A stretch of 64,000 bases of DNA from JACDHG01 sp963811585 (GCA_963811585.1 CAWERR010000006.1:372001-436000), one strand, 5' to 3'; counted from the first letter of the stretch, positions 14,758 to 22,840 are shown. Program-made: numbers and translations. Notes: generated by a model from the sequence alone, not told the origin.

Positions 14758-15237
14758 ATGACGACATCCGAGGACCCCAGCTCGCCCGCTTTGGACCAGG
14801 GCATCGAGAAGTCGCTGCGTCAGCACCGCGCCGAGCTGCGCGAGTCGATGGGCGCGCTCGAACAAGCGCTGGCTTCGCCAACACCCGGCGGCAGGGCCCG
14901 CTGGGTGCAGCGAGTCCATGTGGCGCTCGTGGAGCTCTTTGCTGACCTAGGCGAACACATCGACATCACCGAGGGGCCAGACGGTCTGTACGGCGAGCTG
15001 CTCCAGGCGGCACCGCGACTGTCCGATCCGGTAGCCCGCCTCACCCACGAGCACACGGTGATCAAGGACCTCCTCGAGATCCTCCTCACGCATGCCGCCG
15101 CGCCAGAGGTCGATGACGAGGTCGAGAGAGTCCGTGACCTCGGAACCGCGTTGCTCGGCAGGCTTGTGCGTCATCGGCAGCGTGGCGCCGACCTGGTGTG
15201 GGAGGCGTACGAGGTCGACATCGGCGGTGAGGCCTGA
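14758..15237 (+). CDS. Hemerythrin-like helical protein
   Basis: Predicted all-helical protein of 159 residues. Features like a hemerythrin (HHE) domain include HRAELRESMGALEQAL, ELFADLGEHIDITEG, LTHEHTVIKDLLEILL and VRHRQRGADLVWEAYEVDIG. The HEH and RHRQ segments sit where metal-ligand helices would be, but the full set of iron ligands is not obvious, so oxygen or iron binding is unproven. The ATG at 14758 has only a weak ribosome site; a GTG one codon earlier is possible. It stands alone between a VOC gene and gene remnants. Confidence 0.6.
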   Translation: MTTSEDPSSPALDQGIEKSLRQHRAELRESMGALEQALASPTPGGRARWVQRVHVALVELFADLGEHIDITEGPDGLYGELLQAAPRLSDPVARLTHEHTVIKDLLEILLTHAAAPEVDDEVERVRDLGTALLGRLVRHRQRGADLVWEAYEVDIGGEA

Positions 15238-15286
15238 GGCAATGAAGGCCGCCGCCCGGCCCGCGTCGATCCCCGCCGCTTCCCTC

Positions 15287-15600
15287 CTAGGCGAGTGTGC
15301 CCGCCAAGACCTCCCCGAGTACCTCGACGCCTCGCAAGATCCGTTCTTCGTTGACGTTCCCGAAACCGATGACCAGCGCCGGGGGCACGTCCGCCTCGCC
15401 TGCCCGAGGAGCATCGACCCGGTAGCGCAACAGCCCGTAGACGCGGACGGCGCGGCGCAGTGCTGAGTGCACGACGTCATCCTCCGCCACGCCCTCCGGC
15501 AGCTCGAAGACGACATGGCATCCAGCCTCGAGACCTTCGAGGCGCAGGCCCGGCGCGTGCTCGGTCACGGCGTGGGTCAAGGTGTCGCGGCGCTCTACCT
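15287..15600 (-). pseudogene. C-terminal remnant of a MocR/PdxR-type PLP-dependent regulator
   Basis: The minus strand reads ERRDTLTHAVTEHAPGLRLE, then GLEAGCHVVFELPEG, RRAVRVYGLLRYRVD and VIGFGNVNEERILRGVEVL. This matches the last part of MocR-type regulators: the RRD helix, the aminotransferase small domain, then LVIGFGN. The helix-turn-helix and most of the aminotransferase domain are absent; roughly 100 of about 450 residues remain. The reading collides with a transporter fragment on the other strand near 15595. It cannot encode a working regulator. Confidence 0.75.
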
Positions 15601-15712
15601 TGCCGTGACCGTGCTTCTCGCCGCCACCGTGCTGCGCGAGCCGTTCCGGCTCAGCCAGGGCCTAGGCCTGCTGGTGTGCGGCGTATCGGTCGGCCTCGTG
15701 GCCATGGGCTGA
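15593..15712 (+). pseudogene. C-terminal remnant of an EamA/DMT-family transporter
   Basis: The plus strand reads ALYLAVTVLLAATVLREPFR, then LSQGLGLLVCGVSVGLVAMG before a stop. Two hydrophobic helices joined by a xLREPF turn are the usual end of an EamA drug/metabolite transporter. No N-terminal helices exist upstream; that DNA instead codes the MocR remnant on the opposite strand. Some software may call a longer gene from 15467, but its first 45 residues are the antisense of the remnant. Confidence 0.65.
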
Positions 15713-15813
15713 TCGGGCCCGCGTTCGGGCCAGCCTCACGCACGTTGAACGGATGAACTCGACCCACACGAGCCTCCCAGGCATCGTGGGAGCCAGATGA
15801 GAGGGAGCACAAG

Positions 15814-16377
15814 ATGAGGGACACGACACGACAGACTGCGGGCGGCAAGGTGCTGATGCACTTCTCGATGTCATTGGACGGGTTCGTAGCCGGACCCGGC
15901 CACGCGATGGACTGGATGGTGCAAGAGGCCACCAACCGACCGGGCCTTCTCGAGGAGTACGTCGAGACGACCGGTGCCGTGCTCGGCGGCCGCGACGGCT
16001 GGGACAGAGACCCGACGGCCCGCCCCTACGGTGGCGGCTGGCAGGGACCCATCTTCGTCCTCACGCACCACCCCGAGGATGCCCAGCCAGCCGAGGATGT
16101 GACCTTCCTCAGCTGCGACGTGGCGGAGGCCGCCCGCATCGGGCTCGCGGCCGCTGCCGGCAAGAACCTGGAGGTCCTCTCGCCCACGATCGGCCGCCAG
16201 CTCCTCGAGCTCGGACTCGTCGACGAGCTCGACCTGCACATCTCGCCGGTGCTCCTCGGCGCCGGGATCCGGCTGTTCGACAACCCCGGGGGCCCGCCCA
16301 TCAGACTCGAGCTTGGGAACGGCGATGACCCCTTGGCCGAAGTCAACCTGCGCTATCGCCCGATCGCACGGACGTAG
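15814..16377 (+). CDS. Dihydrofolate reductase-like (RibD C-terminal fold) protein
   Basis: The protein has the RibD C-terminal / DHFR-like fold, 187 residues. It has HFSMSLDGFVAGPGHAMDWM near the start, GGRDGWDRD, IFVLTHHPEDAQP, and TIGRQLLELGLVDELDLHISPVLLGAGIRLF, which are common to YyaP/YwjB-type reductases. NADPH binding is likely from the fold; the substrate is unknown. AGAGGGAG is placed about seven bases before the ATG. A second, more distant member of the fold lies at 34630-35421. Confidence 0.85.
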   Translation: MRDTTRQTAGGKVLMHFSMSLDGFVAGPGHAMDWMVQEATNRPGLLEEYVETTGAVLGGRDGWDRDPTARPYGGGWQGPIFVLTHHPEDAQPAEDVTFLSCDVAEAARIGLAAAAGKNLEVLSPTIGRQLLELGLVDELDLHISPVLLGAGIRLFDNPGGPPIRLELGNGDDPLAEVNLRYRPIART

Positions 16378-16435
16378 AAATCCTGTCGGTCACTGCGCAC
16401 CATGGGTAGTGCGGACCAGCACCCCACCACCATTC

Positions 16436-16522
16436 ACTGTGTTGCAGGTGTCGGCGTTCGCGCGACCCGAGGTGCTGGTCGAGATCGACGCGCTTGCCGT
16501 CGTGCCCACCTCTGGAACCTAG
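16436..16522 (+). pseudogene. C-terminal remnant of a RidA/YjgF-family gene
   Basis: The reading frame gives FTVLQVSAFARPEVLVEIDA, then LAVVPTSGT before a TAG. VSAxARPxxLVEIDAxAVVP is the end of RidA-type enamine/imine deaminases. Nothing upstream in this frame belongs to the family; it runs into the end of the DHFR-like gene. Its stop overlaps the stop of the convergent cupin gene at the shared CTAG. Confidence 0.65.
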
Positions 16523-17010
16523 ACGTAGATGTTGTCGTGTTCCTCGAAGAACGCCTGTAGCTCCTCCTGGCTCGGCTTCCAGCGCCCCTCGGCTATCTCG
16601 ACGAGCCCTTCGAAGTAGGCCTCCCGCGGTGCACCGGGTGCGAAGAGGATGAGCAGCGAGGCCGGCTCACCGGACTCGTTGCGGAAACCGTGTAGCCCGC
16701 CCTCGGGCACGTAGTCGAAGTCGCCCGGCTTTACGTCGAACCAGCCGTTCCCGTCGAAGAGCTGCAGCTTGCCGGACAGCACGAAGAACGACTCGGTGAA
16801 AGTCCGGTGGTAGTGGGCGTTCGCACCCGCCGGTTCGGGCCCCATGTCCCAGCGGTAGAGCCCGAACCTGCCCTCCGTGGTCGCGCCGGTGGCGAGGTAG
16901 CTCGCGGCGCCACCACCGGGCCGAGGCAGCTCCGGAGGTGCGCTCACCGGGCGGTACCGCGCGGTGACCTCACCGGTAGTGCCGAAGTACTTGGGCTCGG
17001 GGTAGGACAT
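16519..17010 (-). CDS. Cupin-domain protein
   Basis: Single cupin of 163 residues. Motif 1 is seen as ANAHYHRTFTESFFVLSGKL, with two His and a Glu as metal ligands, and motif 2 as FDYVPEGGLHGFRN with the final His. The N-terminal part carries PGGGAASYLATGATTEGRF. Metal-dependent oxygenase or isomerase activity is possible, but the family is too broad for a substrate call. It is followed on the same strand, upstream, by an ABM-like gene ten bases away, so the two may be co-transcribed. Confidence 0.8.
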   Translation of the reverse strand: MSYPEPKYFGTTGEVTARYRPVSAPPELPRPGGGAASYLATGATTEGRFGLYRWDMGPEPAGANAHYHRTFTESFFVLSGKLQLFDGNGWFDVKPGDFDYVPEGGLHGFRNESGEPASLLILFAPGAPREAYFEGLVEIAEGRWKPSQEELQAFFEEHDNIYV

Positions 17011-17020
17011 GCGTCGAAAC

Positions 17021-17320
17021 CTAGCCGCGCTCCTCGACCCGCGTCAGGTCCAGGTTGCGGAACGTCGGAGGGCCGTCACACAGTGCCCCCATCTTCTCTG
17101 CGAACTCTGAGGTCGCCGGGTCTTCCGAGTTCTTCATCGCCTCTTCATAGGACGCGAACTCGACGATGGTCACGTACGAGCCTTCGTTGTCACGGTCTGC
17201 AGCCACCAGGATGCGCGTCGGGCCCATGGTCGGGAACCGCTCCCGCCACTCATCGTTTACCTTCTCGATCTCGTCGATCTTGGAGGTCTTCCACTCGATA
17301 ATCTGCACGAAGCCGGCCAT
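17021..17320 (-). CDS. Small ABM/Dabb-fold-like protein
   Basis: A 99-residue protein beginning MAGFVQIIEWKTSKIDEIEK. The pattern of a strand, a helix (VNDEWRERFPT), then ILVAADRDNEGSYVTIVEFAS and a second helix (YEEAMKNSEDPATSEFAEKM) resembles antibiotic-biosynthesis-monooxygenase-type ferredoxin-like folds. Similar short proteins are common in actinobacteria with no known role. AAAGGAAG precedes the ATG. It lies ten bases before the cupin gene on the same strand, which suggests a two-gene operon. Confidence 0.65.
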   Translation of the reverse strand: MAGFVQIIEWKTSKIDEIEKVNDEWRERFPTMGPTRILVAADRDNEGSYVTIVEFASYEEAMKNSEDPATSEFAEKMGALCDGPPTFRNLDLTRVEERG

Positions 17321-17447
17321 GCGATCTTCCTTTCCGCTACTGGACGGGCGTCCAGGGATGACCAGGATCGAACTCCTGGTGCAGACACCTTGTCAAGAGA
17401 TCCCGTCGCATAACCGCTGTTCAGCCAGTGGTTTAGCGACCGGTGGG

Positions 17448-18125
17448 CTATTTCTTCGGAAACGCGCAGAACTCGTTGCCCTCGGGGTCAGCGAGGACGG
17501 TCCACGGAGTCTTCATCTCCTGACGACGTACGACGCGTGCCCCTGCATCGAGCAAGGCGTCCAGGGACTTGGCCGACACGTCCCAGTGGATGCGGTTGGG
17601 CTCCGTCTTCGGCTCGGGCACCGGGACGAAGTCGAAGGCGACGCCGGGGAGCTTCTTGATGTCCTGCACGGTTGAGTAGCCCCTCCCGTGGTGCACGACT
17701 TCGCCCTTGAGCACATGACCCCACCAGGTCGCCTGGGACGTCGGGTTGGTGCAGTCGACAACCAGACCGTGGAGCCGGCTCTCCGGCATCTTGTCTCGGA
17801 GGAAGGCGCAGTACTCGCCTCCCTCGGGATCGGCCATGACCGTCCAGTGCCGGTCATCGCCGGCGGGAAGCAGAACGGTGCTGCCGAGCGCCTCGAGCTC
17901 TGCGAGTGATCTCGTGTAGATGTCGAGGTGGACACGGTGCTTGACGGCCTTCGCTTGCGGCACCTTGTTGAACCAGATCGTGACCCGGCCACCCTCGTTG
18001 ACGAGTCCGGCCTCACCCCTGTCGTCGGCCTCGACCCGCTGGCGTAGCGCCGCCCCCCAGAACTTCGCCAGACCCACTGGCTCGACGGAGTCGACACAGA
18101 TCTTCTTGAAGCGAGCGAGAGCCAT
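17448..18125 (-). CDS. Two-domain VOC (glyoxalase-like) protein
   Basis: The protein has 225 residues with two glyoxalase_6-type halves. The first has VDSVEPVGLAKFWGAALRQR, HRVHLDIYTRS and WTVMADPEGGEYCAF; the second has VVDCTNPTSQATWWGHVLKG, NRIHWDVSAKS and WTVLADPEGNEFCAF. The repeated WTV(M/L)ADPEG block shows an internal duplication. Roles in this family are usually unassigned. It is divergent from the secreted protein gene at 18250. Confidence 0.8.
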   Translation of the reverse strand: MALARFKKICVDSVEPVGLAKFWGAALRQRVEADDRGEAGLVNEGGRVTIWFNKVPQAKAVKHRVHLDIYTRSLAELEALGSTVLLPAGDDRHWTVMADPEGGEYCAFLRDKMPESRLHGLVVDCTNPTSQATWWGHVLKGEVVHHGRGYSTVQDIKKLPGVAFDFVPVPEPKTEPNRIHWDVSAKSLDALLDAGARVVRRQEMKTPWTVLADPEGNEFCAFPKK

Positions 18126-18249
18126 ACCGGCACCTAACCACGGCCACGCCGATCCCGCGCCACAAGGTCCATTTTTGGACTACCGCGTATCAGCGGGATG
18201 TGTAGCCCCCTCCTCGTCGGCGACCTACACACACCAGCAAGGAGCCACC

Positions 18250-18945
18250 ATGAATTCCCTGCCCACCAAGATCGCCGCCACTCTCGGAGCCAGCGCCCTG
18301 CTGGTGATGGGTGTCGACGCCGCTAGCTACGCCGCCACCGGCAACAGCCTCATTCTCGGCCACATCAACCAGGCCAACCAGACCACTACCGTGAAGAAAG
18401 TGGGCCCGGGTGCGGCACTGCGCCTCGTCACCGGCCCGTCGTCTCCACCGCTCGCGGTGACCTCCAAGAGGCGCGTCGACAACCTCAACGCCGACAAGGT
18501 TGACGGCTTCGATGGTCAGCAGCTCAGGACCAAGCCCACCATCTACCGCGACGTCGATGGCACCACCAACCACGGCGGCCTGGACTTCTGGCCGATCGCC
18601 CTGTCCAAGGGCACCCACCAGATCTCGTGGTCAGCCGCGCTGAACCCCACCGCCGGTTCGGTCGCATCGCCGACCACCACGGTGTGCGGGATCATCCAAA
18701 ACGGCAACTACCGCGGCCTCGACATGGCTCCGTACATCGGCAACTTCGGGCAGATGTTCCTCAGCGGCAGTGACACCGTCAGCCTGGCGTCCGCCGGCAG
18801 CGTGAACTTCTTCTGCCAGGTCACCCAGGGCAGCTACACCCTGGACCAGGGCATCCGCGTCAACGTTGTCAAGACGAACGGCGCTGCGCCCGCGAACCTG
18901 ACCAGCAAGGCGAAGACAGTGAACGCCTCGCCGCTGGGTCGCTGA
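18250..18945 (+). CDS. Secreted protein of unknown function (NADKVDGFDG type)
   Basis: A 231-residue exported protein. Residues 1-29 form a Sec signal peptide (Lys, then ATLGASALLVMGVDAAS, cut near SYA-A). The mature part begins TGNSLILGHINQANQTTTV and carries LNADKVDGFDGQQL, a motif I know from many actinobacterial exported proteins of unknown role. The C-terminal half is Ser/Thr/Gly-rich with two Cys, consistent with a beta-rich fold. AAGGAG lies six bases before the ATG. A strong hairpin terminator follows. I can assign no function. Confidence 0.75.
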   Translation: MNSLPTKIAATLGASALLVMGVDAASYAATGNSLILGHINQANQTTTVKKVGPGAALRLVTGPSSPPLAVTSKRRVDNLNADKVDGFDGQQLRTKPTIYRDVDGTTNHGGLDFWPIALSKGTHQISWSAALNPTAGSVASPTTTVCGIIQNGNYRGLDMAPYIGNFGQMFLSGSDTVSLASAGSVNFFCQVTQGSYTLDQGIRVNVVKTNGAAPANLTSKAKTVNASPLGR

Positions 18946-18967
18946 CAACACAGCACACAGCAATCTC

Positions 18968-18997
18968 GACAGCCCGTCCCGCCAGGGGCGGGCTGTC
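18968..18997 (+). terminator. Hairpin terminator after the secreted-protein gene
   Basis: GACAGCCCG (18968-18976) pairs perfectly with CGGGCTGTC (18989-18997), and CCC/GGG inside the loop can extend the stem. There is no T run, as is common in high-GC actinobacteria. It lies 23 bases after the stop. Confidence 0.75.
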
Positions 18998-19039
18998 GCA
19001 TGTCCGCTCCATCCCTGACCCTCGCACTAGGCTTGCCCG

Positions 19040-19864
19040 ATGCCACGACAAGCCCTCGAAGACTTCCTTGGCAAGCTGCCGGGCGAGGGAGTCTTCTCGC
19101 TCTGGTGTGCGCCACTGGGAGGGGACCCATGGCTCGCGCACCAAGACCGTCGACAGCACTACGCCGCCAGCACCATGAAGCTCCCGCTCGTCATCGCCGC
19201 CTACCGGTTGGCGGACGCGGGCACGCTCGACCTCGACGCCAAGATCGCTGTCCATGACGAGTTCACCTCTGTCACCGGGACCGCGCACTTCTCGATGAAC
19301 CGCGCTGACGACAGCGACCCCGAGATCTGGGGACGACTCGGCTCGACAGTCGCCCTGCGCTGGCTCTGCTACCGGTCCATCGTGCGCTCCAGCAACCTCG
19401 CGACAAACCTCGTGCTGGAGCAGGTTGGCCTCCAGGCGGTGGCCGAGACGTTGAGCTCGCTCGGCACCACCGACTCCGTGGTGGCGCGAGGCATCGAGGA
19501 CGCGCCCGGTCGCGAAGCAGGTCACGACAATCTCGTCACCGCGGCCGACTTGGGCGTCACCCTGCAGGCACTCGCCGCCCACGAAGCTGCGTCTCCGGCC
19601 GCCTGCCAGGAGATCATGGCAGTCCTCGGCGCCCAGCAGATCAACGATGCGATCCCTGTCAGACTTCCGCCCGGCACCTTGGTCCGGCACAAGTCGGGAT
19701 GGGTCAACGGCATCAGCCACGACGCCGGCATCGTCGAGCCTCCAGAAGGGGACCCGTTCGTCTTCGTTATGTGTACGACGTCTGACCTCGACGAGCAGTC
19801 CGGCCTCGACCTGATCGCGGCGGGCGCTGCGGCGGCGTATGAGGACCGTAGAGTGCTGCCGTGA
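19040..19864 (+). CDS. Serine hydrolase of class A beta-lactamase fold
   Basis: Penicillin-recognising-type serine hydrolase of 274 residues without a signal peptide. The active-site set is present: STMK at 44-47 (SxxK), SSN at 117-119 (SxN), and KSG at 218-220 in place of KTG. No clear class A Glu166 loop is seen, so beta-lactam hydrolysis is doubtful. The gene overlaps the epimerase gene by four bases (GTGA). It is first in a murein-peptide recycling operon, where it may act as a peptidase or amidase on cell-wall peptides; that role is inferred from context. It starts at the ATG of 19040, after the terminator of the previous gene. Confidence 0.8.
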   Translation: MPRQALEDFLGKLPGEGVFSLWCAPLGGDPWLAHQDRRQHYAASTMKLPLVIAAYRLADAGTLDLDAKIAVHDEFTSVTGTAHFSMNRADDSDPEIWGRLGSTVALRWLCYRSIVRSSNLATNLVLEQVGLQAVAETLSSLGTTDSVVARGIEDAPGREAGHDNLVTAADLGVTLQALAAHEAASPAACQEIMAVLGAQQINDAIPVRLPPGTLVRHKSGWVNGISHDAGIVEPPEGDPFVFVMCTTSDLDEQSGLDLIAAGAAAAYEDRRVLP

Positions 19865-20934
19865 CCGTGACCGATGTGCGTTGCCGACGCCTCACCGTGG
19901 CACTCCATTCGCCGTTCGTGACTGCACTCCGCACCACGAGCACGATCGAGTCGCTGGTCGTCGAGGTGGTCGACTCCGAGGGCATCCACGGTTACGGCGA
20001 GGCCCCACAAGTGTGGCGCGTGACCGGTGAGTCGCTCGCCGGCGCCGAGGCCTGCGTGATGGGACCGCTCCGCGATGCGATCAGCGGCCGCTCCGTCGAC
20101 GACCTCGCTGACCTGCTCCGAACCTTGGACACGGCCGTCGTCGCAAACCACGGCGCCAAGGCAGCGATCGATGTCGCGTTGCACGACCTCACCGCCCGCC
20201 GCCTGGGGGTGTCGTTGCCGCGGCTGTTGGGCACCAGCCGACACGACGTACCGACCGATGTCACCGTTTCTGCTGGCGGGCAAGACCAGCTGACCGCGGC
20301 GGCCGCAGAACGTGTGAAGGAGGGCTTCACGGTCCTCAAGCTGAAGGTCGGCACCGATGCCGAGAGCGACGGAGCCAACGTCCGGGCAGTCCGCGACACC
20401 GTCGGGCCGGACGTCAGGATCCGGGTGGACGCCAACCAAGGCTGGACCGCACGCGAGGCCGTCCGCATCATCCGCGGATGGGAGGACGCGGGCCTCGACA
20501 TCGAGTTCGTCGAGCAGCCGGTCCCGGCCCAGTCACTTGATGCGCTGGCCAGCGTGACGCAGCACGTGGACACACCCGTGATGGCCGATGAGTCGGTGTT
20601 CGGGCTCCGCGACCTCTCCGCGGTCATCGAACGCGGCGCCGCCGACCTCGTCAACGTGAAGCTGGCCAAGTGCGGCGGTTTGTCCAACGCCCGCACCATG
20701 CTGAGCTTTGCGGCCGCCCACGGGGTCGGCACGATCGTCGGCTCGATGATGGAAGGCCCGATCGGCGTCGGTGCCGCGGCCAGCCTCGTCGCTGCCAACC
20801 CGACCACTGCGGTGAGCGACCTCGACGCGGCGTGGTGGCTGTCTGCCTCCCCAGCCTTCGGAGGTCTCGTCTACGGCGCCGGCACGGTGACACTGCCGGA
20901 CGCCCCCGGCCTGGGAATTGAGGGACTGGCATGA
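19861..20934 (+). CDS. Dipeptide (L-Ala-D/L-Glu) epimerase, enolase superfamily
   Basis: Member of the enolase superfamily, muconate-lactonizing subgroup, 357 residues. The catalytic Lys pair is KLK (160-162) and K267 in NVKLAKCGGL. Metal ligands are D190 (VDANQGW), E218 (FVEQP) and D243 (ADES). This arrangement matches Ala-Glu epimerases such as YkfB/YcjG, which convert L-Ala-D-Glu from murein to L-Ala-L-Glu for reuse. It overlaps the hydrolase before it and the NlpC/P60 gene after it by four bases each, so the three are surely co-translated. Related dipeptide specificities cannot be excluded. Confidence 0.88.
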   Translation: MTVTDVRCRRLTVALHSPFVTALRTTSTIESLVVEVVDSEGIHGYGEAPQVWRVTGESLAGAEACVMGPLRDAISGRSVDDLADLLRTLDTAVVANHGAKAAIDVALHDLTARRLGVSLPRLLGTSRHDVPTDVTVSAGGQDQLTAAAAERVKEGFTVLKLKVGTDAESDGANVRAVRDTVGPDVRIRVDANQGWTAREAVRIIRGWEDAGLDIEFVEQPVPAQSLDALASVTQHVDTPVMADESVFGLRDLSAVIERGAADLVNVKLAKCGGLSNARTMLSFAAAHGVGTIVGSMMEGPIGVGAAASLVAANPTTAVSDLDAAWWLSASPAFGGLVYGAGTVTLPDAPGLGIEGLA

Positions 20935-21650
20935 CGCACGCCCACGTCGCCGTCGAGGTGGCCACGGTCTGGACATCGCCCGACGCGCCCCGGGACGTCG
21001 ATGGGCTCGCGGTCGCCGACATGCCGGACGTCCCCGGGTGGCTCAGCGGGCTCGACGCCGAGCTGCGTCTCGGTCTCCACGGCCGCACCCTGACGCAGCT
21101 GTTGTCGGGCGAGCCGGTCGAGATCGTGGAGACGGCGGGCGACTGGGCCCGCATCGAAGCGCCGTGGCAGCCAGACCCGGGCAGCGGGAGCGCTGGGTAC
21201 GTCGGATGGGTGCGACAAGCACACCTGAGCACCGGGGATCAACCGGACGAGCGGGACGGGCAGCCTGCCGGACCGGTGCCACCCGACCGGATCGCGGTGC
21301 TGGCGCAGGCCCGGCAGTTCCTCGGGCTGCGTTACCTGTGGGGCGGCCTGTCGCGGTACGGAATGGACTGCTCGGGGTTGGTGCACTACTCGTACCGGCA
21401 AGCGGGCGTGGTCGTGCCGCGCGACGCGTACGCGCAGGCGGCCGCGGTGAAGCCGGTCGAGCTGGGCAACGAGGAGCCCGGCGACCTCTACTTCTTCGCG
21501 CGCGAGGGCGGACGCGTCTTCCACGTCGGATTCGTGACGGGCGAGCGAGTGATGCTGCACGCCCCCGAGACGGGCGGACTGATCGAGGACGTCCCGATCG
21601 CGCCGGAGCGGCTGCCGACGCTCGTTTCGGCGGGTCGATTCCTCGGCTAG
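20931..21650 (+). CDS. NlpC/P60 murein-peptide endopeptidase with SH3-like N terminus
   Basis: A 239-residue C40 peptidase. Residues 1-100 look like bacterial SH3 domains (LSGEPVEIVETAGDWARIEA, GYVGWVRQAHL). The catalytic domain has C147 in YGMDCSGLVHYSY, H198 in VFHVGF and H210 in MLHAPE. No signal peptide is visible, so it probably acts in the cytoplasm. This fits YkfC-type gamma-D-glutamyl-L-diamino acid endopeptidases, which release L-Ala-D-Glu, the substrate of the epimerase encoded just upstream. Its end overlaps the convergent TerC gene by four bases. Confidence 0.87.
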   Translation: MTHAHVAVEVATVWTSPDAPRDVDGLAVADMPDVPGWLSGLDAELRLGLHGRTLTQLLSGEPVEIVETAGDWARIEAPWQPDPGSGSAGYVGWVRQAHLSTGDQPDERDGQPAGPVPPDRIAVLAQARQFLGLRYLWGGLSRYGMDCSGLVHYSYRQAGVVVPRDAYAQAAAVKPVELGNEEPGDLYFFAREGGRVFHVGFVTGERVMLHAPETGGLIEDVPIAPERLPTLVSAGRFLG

Positions 21651-22780
21651 TCCGACTCGCGGTCGCGCCGCGAGGCGCCCGCGTCGGCGTCCGCCGACGA
21701 GCCGTTGTCGTCGTCCTCCGAGGAGCCGTTGTCGTCGTCCTCCGAGGGGCCGTTGTCGTCGGCGTCTGCGGCCGCGTTCAGCCCGGTGCCGCCGCTGGCG
21801 TTCCTGGCGATCTCGCGACCTCGTGGTGACAACAGGCTGGCAATGGCCGTGGTGGCCAGGATGCCGAAGATCACGAGGAGTGAGAGCCAGATCGGAATCT
21901 CCGGCGCCCAGGTGACATGTTCACCCCCGTTGATGAACGGCAGTTCGTTCGTGTGCAACGCCTCCAGCACGAGCTTGACGCCGATGAAGCCGAGGAGGAC
22001 AGCCAAACCGTAGGACAAGTAGACAAGCCGTTGGAGCAGGCCACCGATAAGGAAGTACAGCTGCCGGAGTCCCATCAACGCGAACACGTTGGCGGTGAAG
22101 ACGATGTACGGCTCGTCGGTGAGACCGTAGATCGCCGGGATCGAGTCGAGCGCGAACAGCAGGTCGGTGGTGCCGAGGGCGACGACCACGATGAACATCG
22201 GCGTGGCGAGGCGCTTGCCATTCTCCTTGATGAACAGTTTTGTCCCGTGGTACTCCTTCGTCGCCGGGAACCTGTGTTCGACCCAGCGAACGAGCCTGCT
22301 CTCCTCGAACTCCTCCTCGTTCTGGTTGCCCTCCTTGGCGAGCTTGACGGCGGTGTAGATGAGGAACGCGCCGAACACGTAGAAGATCCAGCTGAAGTTC
22401 TCGATCGCTGCAGCCCCGACCGCGATGAAGATGCCGCGCATCACCAGTGCCAGCACGATGCCGATGAGCAAGGCGGTCTGCTGGTACTTCCGCGGAACCG
22501 CGAACTTGTTGAGGATGATGATGAAGATGAAGAGGTTGTCGATCGAGAGGGAGTACTCCGTCAGCCAGCCTGCGTAGAACTCCGTGCCGTACTGCGGCCC
22601 GGCGAAGTAGAAGATTGCAGCCCCAAAGAGGATCGCTGCCCCAACGAAGAACGCCAGGTCACGTGAGACCTCCCGCATCGAGGGCTCGTGAGGCCGGCGG
22701 CCGATGACGACGACGTCGATGAGCAGGAAGCCGGTCGTGACGATGACCGTGGTCCACCAGAGCCAACTGGGGATGTCCAT
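21647..22780 (-). CDS. TerC/Alx-family membrane protein, probable Mn2+ exporter
   Basis: An integral membrane protein of 377 residues with about eight or nine helices. Conserved acidic intramembrane motifs are EYSLSIDNLFIF near residue 74 and FALDSIPAIYG in the second half, as in TerC/Alx. Members are linked to manganese homeostasis and metal export. The C-terminal 55 residues are a hydrophilic acidic tail with the repeat DDDNGSSE three times, absent from the core family. The ATG at 22780 has GGAGG eight bases upstream, and the leader carries a manganese riboswitch, which supports an Mn2+ role. Confidence 0.9.
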   Translation of the reverse strand: MDIPSWLWWTTVIVTTGFLLIDVVVIGRRPHEPSMREVSRDLAFFVGAAILFGAAIFYFAGPQYGTEFYAGWLTEYSLSIDNLFIFIIILNKFAVPRKYQQTALLIGIVLALVMRGIFIAVGAAAIENFSWIFYVFGAFLIYTAVKLAKEGNQNEEEFEESRLVRWVEHRFPATKEYHGTKLFIKENGKRLATPMFIVVVALGTTDLLFALDSIPAIYGLTDEPYIVFTANVFALMGLRQLYFLIGGLLQRLVYLSYGLAVLLGFIGVKLVLEALHTNELPFINGGEHVTWAPEIPIWLSLLVIFGILATTAIASLLSPRGREIARNASGGTGLNAAADADDNGPSEDDDNGSSEDDDNGSSADADAGASRRDRESD

Positions 22781-22840
22781 GAAGCACTCCTCCGGAGACT
22801 TTTGAGGCAGCCGTCATGACGGCTGGAACGCAGGGTTTCT

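Noticed and set aside
17340..17400. A TTCGATCC-containing stretch (minus strand) resembling a tRNA T-arm
   Set aside because: The stem does not close as a 5-bp T-stem with a 7-base loop, and no acceptor, D-arm or anticodon arm fits around it.
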